Source: Prunus persica (Eukaryota > Streptophyta > Magnoliopsida > Rosales > Rosaceae). From it: 64,000 nt of DNA. The notes under the pieces were generated by a model. The model searched no databases, was not told the origin of the DNA, and was given only the letters and a program-made list of their open reading frames with translations. The DNA lies in NCBI RefSeq assembly GCF_000346465.2, contig NC_034011.1, forward strand, positions 10,075,458 through 10,139,457, read 5' to 3'. Shown here in pieces: positions 56,511-64,000 of this stretch (positions are counted from its first letter, which is position 1; every line of letters begins with the position of its first letter). Both the position numbers and the translations under genes were made by a program.

Positions 56511-57180
56511 TGCATGACGAACATAAGAAAGCGTCGCACAAGGTATGTTTAATTGACCTCGTGCGACAGAAACAAAATGATGACATCGCACAAGATAGGT
56601 TTTCCGCCCAAATTTTCATTACATTGCGCGACAAATAAACAAAATCATCGTGCAAGGTAGGTAGTCAGCCAAAAATTTTGTCACCTTGCCCGACGGTTAA
56701 ACCAAACCGTCACGCAAGGTTGTTATTCTGCCAATATTTGGGGTTTAGGGTTTAGAAGGATAGAGAGGAAGTGAAGGGTCTGATCAATCTTGTGCGACGT
56801 AAACACTATAGCGTCGAGCAAGGTTGTGATTGATAGACTTTGCGCAAGTTGTTATTCCGCCAAAATTTGGGGTTTTGGGGGGGGGGGGGGGGAAGTGACG
56901 GGTCTGATCAATCTTTCGCGACGAATACGTTATATTTCTGTCGCGCAAGGTGGTGTATTTGCCTCCTTGCGCGACGACTAAAACGTACCGTTGCGCAATC
57001 CCTAAACCCTAAACCCTAAAACCTAGAAAATTATAACAGTGCGCGACGTAGGATGCCCAATTGTTGCTCAAACGTACTTTGCATGACGTTGGCTGGCATG
57101 GTGTCGCTCAAAGCGATTTTGCGCGACGGAAGTTTACGTCCCGCAAAGTATTATGCGACCAATAACTTCTTTTCGTTGCT
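56500..57180. repeat. CACTA subterminal-type repeats, right block
   Basis: Further GCGACG / CGTCGCGCA words (for example TTGCGCGACGGAAGT, ATTGCGCGACAAATAA). Also holds a 16-G run (56877-56892) and telomere-like CCCTAAACCCTAAACCCTAA at about 56999-57020 with the TTTAGGG complement near 56742-56755. Confidence 0.75.
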
Positions 57181-57869
57181 CAAAGTGTGTTTATTTACGG
57201 GAACCTTTTTTTTCTGTTTCTGTATAAATGTATCTAATCGATATTTTACCCCCAAAATCTTAAAAAAACAAACATTCAGAGATCTAGTAACGGGACAAAA
57301 GTTTTCGACGTTATAAATGAAAAATCACGATTTAACGGTTATTTTAACTCCGATTTTGTAGAATTTTTACAACTATACTCCTTGACCCTATATGAATACA
57401 ATGACTGAATTTGATCTTCAATTTAAGATATTTACACAAGTGGAAACCATAAAATCTTATGTTATATTTAATGAAACTATAAGTAAACTCTTAATTGTTA
57501 GTGAATATATTGTATAACATGGCATACGTATTCTACGAAACTAGTTTCAACGATCCAACCGTCAATCTTGTTTGTTTATACTTCGAGATCATATACGCCA
57601 AAAATCGGAAAAAATAAACATTTAGAGATTAAGTAATGGGACAAAACTTTTCGACGGGTATAAACAAAAAGTCACGATTAAAAGGTTATTTCAATTTCGA
57701 TTTTGATGATTTTTTACAACTACACTCCTTGAGTCTATATGAATACAATGAACTAATTCGATCGTCAATTTAAAAAATATATATGTATATTTATAATATA
57801 ATATATTAATATATTTTATAATAAATTGTATATATATATGTATATTATATTATAATATACATATATTGG
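57181..57869. other. AT-rich spacer of the CACTA element
   Basis: No genes. Two related segments (57260-57360 and 57610-57710) share GTAA(C/T)GGGACAAAA(G/C)TTTTCGACG, CACGATT and TACAACTA(T/C)ACTCCTTGA, so a direct duplication of about 350 bp spacing is present. An (AT)-rich run lies at 57770-57860. Confidence 0.55.
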
Positions 57870-58001
57870 CGCGACAAGTAATAAAATCGTCCCGCAAAAT
57901 TGTAACTGTCGCGACGAGTAATTTGTTCGTCGCGCAAAATACAGCCATGCGCGACAAGGCGAGATTCATCGCGCAAGTATTTGGCGCCAAATACATATTT
58001 A

Positions 58002-59472
58002 GGAGGGTGTATCCAATTCTAACTTTTAAATACTTTTTTTCATGACTTTTACATACTTTATAAAGTGAAGTGATAAACTTTCATATACTTTTGTCATAGA
58101 GTTTTATAGACTTTTAAATACTTATTTTTATATTTATTTTACGAATAGCATTTATTTTAAATATGTTGAATTAACTAGTCGGCATACATGGAACAAAAAA
58201 TTAGAAAAAAAAAAACAATTGGATACATTAATTAAGTAAAAGCAAAGAATAGTTCTCTTTAACATTAGAAAATGATAAAAATGACAAAGTACAATTTTAA
58301 AATGACAAAGTACATTTGAAAATGTACCATAAGAAAATAATTAGCGTTCAGCCAGCCATGATTCAGTTGTTAAAAAAAAAAAAAAAAAAGCTTAGCCATG
58401 ATTAGCTTAGCCATGATTCATTTCAATGACGGTGAATAAACCATAATAAAAGATGGGATACCAAAGTAGAGCCCAAACCATCAAGAAAAAAGATATCTCT
58501 GCTTGTTGCTTGATATAATGACGGAAGAAAGAATTGGAGACGTTTTGTTTCTATCTTCCCAATACTTTCATAAAGTCTGGTAGGGGTGGGCACGGTTCGG
58601 TTTGGACTGGTTTTTGCCTCAAATTAGAACCGATCCAATACTATTCATCCGGTTTGGTTCGGTTCGGTTTTAATAAAAAAAGTTCAAAAACTGTTCGGTT
58701 CGGTTTGAACCGGTTTCGGTCCGGTTCCGGTTCAGTTCGGTTTTGAACCGGATTATAAAAATTATTTTTTTAAATTACTTTTTAATACAATTCTCAACTG
58801 AAATATTATTTTTTTACTTGAAAATTAACAAATTATTCAATTTCATATAAAAAATAAATATTAAAGTGAGAAAATAGAGATATTTTGACATTGAACTTGG
58901 ATAAATATTATGTTTTTTTTTAGTGAAATTAAAAATATAGCATTAAATATAAATATATATATTGAAATTATATATTTTTTTAGTTTCACCGGTTCGGTTC
59001 GGCCCGGTTCGGTTTTTGAAGACATGGAACCGGATCCGGAACCGGTCCAAACCGGTCCGGTTCGGTTTTTGAAGACATGGAACCGGATCCGGAACCGGTC
59101 CAAACCGGTCCGGTTCGGTTTTTGACCGGTTTTTGACTTTTTGGTCAACTCGGTTTTTTTCCGGTTTGGTTCAGTGCGGTTTGGTTTGGATTTCCGGTTC
59201 GCCGGTTTGAGTGCCCACCCCTAAAGTCTGGTGCAAATTAGCAAGACTTTTGGTAGTAAGAATTAGCTTTGAAAGTATTGAAAAGTCATTTATTTAACAA
59301 AATTTTTAAAAGTCATTAACATTTTGGATACCTCAAAACTTTTAAATACTCTTTAAAACTCACAATTGAATACAACTAAACTTTTAAAGACTATTTAAAA
59401 ATCACAATTGAATACCTTCAGACTTTTAAACTCATTAAAAGTCAATAAAAGTTAGAATTGGATACACCCCCC
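58002..59472. mobile_element. Tourist-like element, 1.5 kb
   Basis: The left end GGAGGGTGTATCCAATTC and right end on minus GGGGGGTGTATCCAATTC are near-perfect inverted repeats (pairing continues to 27 bp with one difference), flanked by TTA (57999-58001 and 59473-59475). No transposase. A hAT MITE is nested inside. Confidence 0.85.
58581..59223. mobile_element. hAT-type MITE nested in the Tourist-like element
   Basis: Perfect 13-bp termini TAGGGGTGGGCAC / GTGCCCACCCCTA, flanked by perfect AAGTCTGG duplications (58573-58580 and 59224-59231). GGTTCGG/CCGGTT-rich interior with an exact 53-bp tandem repeat (59006-59058 and 59059-59111). Confidence 0.92.
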
Positions 59473-59475
59473 TTA

Positions 59476-59743
59476 GGTCAGATTGTTTCTCAATTTCATT
59501 TTTTAAAAATTTTTTATCAAAATAATTTTCAAAATGATTATCAAAAGGGTTTGGATATATTTATTTACCAATGTTTTATGACTAAATTTATTTTCATTTC
59601 TCATTTTCTTATATAGCTCAATTTATTTAACAATGTTTCCTTTCTCCACATATATAAGGTTTGGATATAACAAGTACCTATATTCAAACATTTGTATTAC
59701 ACAAAATCTGTACACGAACATAATAAAATTACAAAAAAAATCA
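59476..59743. other. AT-rich flank downstream of the CACTA TNP2 gene
   Basis: No gene or clear repeat ends. Confidence 0.4.
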
Positions 59744-62700
59744 TTATTCATCATCTGAACTATAATAACTTTCTTTATCATCGCTATCATCACTTTCAGT
59801 CTCCCAATCCTCCTCCTCCTCTATAACTACATCATCGTTGTTGTTCGAGCCCACTGCAACATCGTATCGCGGAAGATCACCGAGGTCAATTGTAATTAAC
59901 TGAATCGGTATTTCGATTGAAGACACTCCTTATATCTGAAACGGTTCTTGTATAACATTTGTATCTCGAAGTGTTTCCGCATCATTTTCCATTGAAGATT
60001 CTAAACGTTGGTCAGCCACGTTGTCGACGTCGTTGTCAGTTGGGTCTAGTTCTGATATAGCATACACGTTTCTATGATCCATCTTCTGAACAACTTTCCA
60101 ACTGCTCTCGGCTTTAGGGTCATCAAGATACACAATCTGTGTTGCCATGTTTGCCAAAATGTAAGGATCGTCATCATACCAAGTTTTGTTAATGTTTACA
60201 GATAGTAAGCCATGGTCGATTTTAACACTTCCCGGCCTATTTGGGTTGGTATCAAACCGTCGACACTTAAAAATGATCACTTGGTATCAGTCTTTGTAAA
60301 GCAATTACACGACAGTTGTGAGTTTACCATAGAAATCAATGTCTGTACTTTCGCCTCCACCTGGGACATGGACACTGCTGTTTCGCCTACACAACTTGTC
60401 ATCTCGTGCAGTCCCAAAAAACTTCACGCCATTAACATGACAACACGAGAACAATTCAGAGCGAATCGGGCTGAATGCCAAATTATTCAGCGCGAATTGA
60501 GCCGAACGCCAAATTATTCAGTGCGAATCGGGCCGAACGCCAAGTGGGGGAATTCGATGATTTCAACTTATTCACCTAATATTATACAAAACCATTCACA
60601 TGTTAGTTTGACAAAATTAAATACTACAATATATATTTGTCAAATACAAAACACTTATAACTTTCAAAATCCAAAAACCATTGTGGAAACAATTCACGGT
60701 GTTTGTTGGCATACAAATGTGATGGACGTTCTCGCTTCATCATCTCTTCATCCACATCTAAGTATGCCATTATCTCATCACAGTTGTTCAGTACGAACCA
60801 ATGCGCTACCTCCATTTCATTTCTAGAAAACAACTCTCCTCGTCCAGGATCTCCAAAAGGTCGTGCGCTTTGGACAAAAACAGAAAGTATTCCATTTCTC
60901 ATACCTCCTTCATTATTATGCTGAGGACGATTGAAAGCCATCTCGACATCTTTTAAATACATTCCACAGAAAGTAAGCCACTCATATTGAACTCAAGCCT
61001 CTATAATTGATCCTTCGGGCTTCGCCCTGTTGCGTACACTTTTTTTCAGCTCTCCGAGAAGCCTACCAAAATAAAACGGTATGATACAAATTAGCAAGTG
61101 TGTGATAATGATGCATACAAAAACGATAAGGATTATATACCTTTCTATCGGATACATCCAGCGATAGTTGACAGGACCAGCAAGCAATGCCTCTTCTAGC
61201 AAGTGAACCATCACATAAATCATACTTGTGAAGAAAGCTTGAGGGAATATCATCTCAAACTTGCATAGGACTTGGACAATGTCATGGCACAACTGAAACA
61301 TATCTGTCTTTCGCAATGTTTTTGCCGTCATTTGGGAAAAAAATCTGGACAACAACATGATATGCTTCACTACATCTTCCGGCAATAGGTGTCGAATACC
61401 CATAGGAAGTAGGCATTGCATAAACACATGGCAATCATGGCTCTTAAGACCAGTAAATTTACCCCCGTCAACATTCATGCAACGTGCGATATTAGAAGCA
61501 TACCCATCGAAAAACTTTACAGACGATACAAACTTTAGAAACTCTTTTTTGTCATTCGATTTCATAGAAAAAAATGCAAGATCCCTTCTAGCTTTATCAC
61601 TGTCCCCTTCATCCATAAACCCCTTCGTATGCCCATTCTTTCCAAATCAAGACGAGCTTTGATCGTGTCCTTTGTCTTGCCCTCGATATCTAGAATCCTG
61701 CCCACCAATGTGTCAAATACATTTTTCTCAACATGCATTACGTCTAGATTGTGCCTCAATTTTAGTTTTGACCAATATGGGAGCTCAAAAAACATAGGCT
61801 TGTGCGTCCAGTTCATATGTATAGAAGGACTAGTCTGACTAACTGTTTTTCCGAACGGAGCAAAATCCAAACGGTTAAGCTATTCCAAGATCTCATCACC
61901 GAACCATTCTCTAGGTCTGAGGCGATGCTATGTGTTCCCGTCGAACTCTTTATCTTTTTCCCGCCACTCGTGGTCCCATGGCAACCATCTCCGATGACCA
62001 AGGTAACAAACTTTTTCAGTGTGTCAACCAGAAGTTACATCTTCCTTGCATACAGGACATGCCATATAACCCTTTGTGCTCCACCCATAAACCATTGCAT
62101 ATGCGGGAAAATCATTCACAGTCCACATAACTGCTGCCCACAAAGTGAACATCTTCCCAGTTGATTTATCGTACGTGTGCACATCGTTTGTACATAAATC
62201 CTTCAGCTCATCAACCAGCGGCCTTAAGTAAACATCGATTGACCTAACAGGATCCTCAGTTATCAGAACAGTCATCATCATGTATACTTTTTTCATGCAT
62301 TTCCAAGGCGGCAAATTATATGGGAATACAAAAATCAGCCAAGTGCTGTGGTGTTGGTTTAGAACCTCATATGGATTGAACCCGTCAGTGGCAAGTCCCA
62401 ATCTAACATTTCGAGGATCAGCAGCAAACTCGAGGAACGTTCGATCGAACTCTTTCCATGCCTCCCCATCTGCAGGTTTGTTAATGTATGCATTTTGGGT
62501 TTTTCTTTTGGCTTCCCTTGACAACTTTGTAATAGGATTTCTATTGTTATTTATCAAGCTCAAGCTTAGATTAAGAATAGCTTCTCTAGGTGTTCTTAAC
62601 TAACAACTATCCTATGGAGATTCAAGCAATTTGACAAAGGTAAGTATGCATTGCATATCATGGCATTAAAACTGTTTTTATAAAATGATGACTAGTCATC

Positions 62701-63995
62701 TGTTTCTCGTATGACTAGTCATCCTTACTCTGTAGGATTTCTAGCTGGATAACAAACCTTTTTGTCCTATACTCCTTTCTCTCTCTGCTGCCATATGGGT
62801 ATTCTGACATAAGGGAATTTTTGTCTTTAAAGGCTATCAATTTCCTCTTTTGGAGCCGTCGCTTTTGGGTGGAAGATTTGGAAAGATTGCTTGCAAGCTT
62901 TCTCTTCTTCTTGCTCAAAAGAGAACCGTATATGATATTCATGAGTTTTTCCGAAATGAATTCTACCTCTTGAAAAACTGCATGTGTCTTTGAATCTCAT
63001 CTAGCTGCATAAATCACTCTCATTTATATCTAGGTTTGATTCAAGACTAATTTCTTCAAGAGAATGGTTTCTTGAGGAAATTGGTCATTCTCCTTTGAAT
63101 CCAAATTCTGGTTTCGTTTTTTGAGTTGGAGCTTGAAAGCTAGTGCCATGGGATGAACGAGCTGAGAAGGAGCTGCCATTGCCATGATGAACTCAGCTTC
63201 AAGCTTTGCTAAGTTGGAGAAGAAGATTGCACAAAGGAGGTATAGCTCATCTTCCTAAATAGACCTAGGAATTTCTTGAGCTTGCTAGTGTTCTTTGTAA
63301 GAATCTTTTTTGCTTAGTGGATTGCCTGGTCGGTTGATGACCCCCAGTTTTTCCCAATGGTGGGTTTCTGGGTGAACAGTTTCTGGTTTCCATCTCTGTA
63401 AATTTTCTGGGTTTGTGTTCTTGATAGTTGACTAGTCATCTGAATTTGTGCGGTTGACTAGTCATCTTTTTCTGCTGTTTGGTGTTTGCTTGATTATGTT
63501 GTCTTCACACACTTTCACCATAGTTGTTGCTAGCACAGGGGATGCCTAGATTGATGGGTCCTTCTGAGTGCCTAGGTTGTCACTACTAATTCTCTAGGCC
63601 TGCAGGTACATCTTGGTATGCTCTGTGTATGTTATTGTTTGATATAATTCATATCTAACAGATGACTAGTCATAAGAGTATTTGGCCAAGGTCTAGAGTG
63701 TGTGAAGGTTGTTGTGTTCTTGATTGAATATCCTTTAAATTTACCCCTCGTCACCTAAGTACCAATTTCAAGGTTGCCGCATCACATCGTCGTCTACCCA
63801 TTTTTCCTTATGTTATCTCATGTTTGTGGCAGTATGTGTTGACATATACAATTTCTGCAACCTAGGTTTCAGGGGCAGATAATGCATGACTTTTTGTGGG
63901 ATCTTAGTCGTTCTATTCTGAGATGTCATTTTGAACCTCGACTCATTGCATATAGGGCATGTATCCAACGTTTCATGCTCTTTGTAGAATAACAT
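59744..63995 (-). pseudogene. CACTA TNP2 transposase, broken, running off the window
   Basis: Minus-strand reading from the window edge: MLFYKEHETLDTCPICNESR and IPQKVMHYLPLKPRLQKLYM (63995-63820); TNM R-stop HKEKWVDDDVMRQP (a stop where the family has Trp); a solo LTR (62479-63770); then ADGEAWKEFDRTFLEFAADP, LGLATDGFNPYEVLNQHH, YNLPPWKCMKKVYMMMTVLI, VYLRPLVDELKDLC and WSTKGYMACPVCKED (62470-62024), the Transposase_21/TNP2 core; FFELPYWSKLKLRHNLDVMH (about 61800); then LKSHDCHVFMQCLLP and GPVNYRWMYPIERY (DUF4218-like, 61600-61140); a region with RGELFSRNEMEVAHWFVLNN (60850); and VNINKTWYDDDPYILANMAT to the acidic tail at 59744. Frame changes and stops are numerous. In active CACTA elements this protein cuts the element's ends together with a TNPA-type partner. 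Confidence 0.88.
62479..63770 (+). mobile_element. solo LTR, 1.3 kb, inside the TNP2 gene
   Basis: Starts TGTTAATGTATGC and ends CCAATTTCA (TG..CA), flanked by perfect AGGTT duplications (62474-62478 and 63771-63775). Removing it restores the conserved RxP-ADGEAWKEFD junction of the transposase, an independent proof of the ends. No protein genes. Carries five copies of the TGACTAGTCAT palindrome (62688-62699, 62711-62722, 63429-63439, 63455-63465, 63662-63673). Orientation is not certain. Confidence 0.9.
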
Positions 63996-64000
63996 GCAAT

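Larger units (their letters stand above)
53012..57985 (-). mobile_element. CACTA (En/Spm) element, right end not resolved
   Basis: The left end reads CACTACTATATTTTACGATG, the diagnostic CACTA terminus, followed at once by many copies of a GCGCGACGAA / TTCGTCGCGCA subterminal repeat in both orientations (53030-53540). Similar repeats reappear at about 56510-57180 and 57870-57980. Between them is a CACTA-type accessory gene on minus (54019-55640). No TAGTG terminus is visible on the right, where a Tourist-like element is inserted at 58002, so that end may be truncated. Confidence 0.7.

Noticed and set aside
60212..60826. 204-residue plus-strand frame opposite the CACTA gene
   Set aside because: Opposite strand of recognised TNP2 C-terminal coding sequence; no domain.
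53012..63995. One single CACTA element from 53012 to beyond the window
   Set aside because: The order TNP2 then accessory gene on minus would fit, but subterminal-type repeats at 56.5-58.0 kb lie between them. I kept them separate; a full-length relative would decide.

Overview
This window is nuclear DNA from a flowering plant. Genes have introns with GT..AG borders, the non-coding DNA is AT-rich, and about two thirds of the window is transposable elements of families typical of eudicots (Ty1-copia, Ty3-gypsy of the dual-RNase-H type, PIF/Harbinger, hAT, Mutator-like, CACTA, tRNA-derived SINEs, solo LTRs). A woody rosid, possibly Rosaceae, is my guess from the general look of the repeats; the sequence does not prove it. 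There is one 100-N assembly gap (50010-50109).

Cellular genes are few. 1868-4374 (+) is a six-coding-exon endosulfine/ARPP19-type gene with the diagnostic FDSADW core. 10693-11623 (+) is a three-exon plant-specific gene of unknown function (204 aa). 39432-40337 (+) is an intact single-exon trihelix transcription factor of the SIP1/ASIL type. 13244-13552 (-) is a short possible gene that I cannot name. Everything else that looks coding is a decayed transposon gene.

Layout. 1-5.2 kb: hAT-type MITE, then the endosulfine gene. 5.16-8.48 kb: PIF/Harbinger element with its TIRs and TAA target duplication, carrying a broken transposase and a Myb-like partner on opposite strands. 8.65-10.25 kb: Tourist-like element with a second one inside. 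10.7-11.6 kb: unknown gene. 12.1-13.1 kb: Mutator-like element with arms of about 320 bp and a perfect 9-bp target duplication. 13.2-19.3 kb: SINEs and LINE and copia pieces. 19.3-23.9 kb: hAT element split by a 2.6-kb solo LTR. 23.9-30.5 kb: decayed Ty3-gypsy element. 30.5-39.1 kb: LTR fragment, low-complexity DNA, a decayed coiled-coil ORF, then a copia remnant with an unusual array of short palindromes and a 3' LTR that holds a hAT insertion. 39.4-40.3 kb: trihelix gene. 43.9-50.5 kb: hAT transposase gene split by a Mutator-like element that itself holds a 2.9-kb solo LTR. 53.0-58.0 kb: CACTA element with GCGCGACGAA-type subterminal repeats. 58.0-59.5 kb: Tourist-like element with a hAT MITE inside. 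59.7-64.0 kb: CACTA TNP2 transposase gene split by a 1.3-kb solo LTR.

The clearest results are the nesting relationships, most supported by matching target-site duplications read directly from the sequence. The items most worth a second look are (a) a long-LTR family present four times in the window, once as a fragment lying just upstream of, and in the same orientation as, a CACTA protein gene; (b) about eighteen short palindromes with different arms but a similar loop at 35.9-37.1 kb; (c) five copies of a TGACTAGTCA palindrome inside the solo LTR at 62.5-63.8 kb; and (d) a possible gene fragment captured inside the Mutator-like element at 12.1-13.1 kb.
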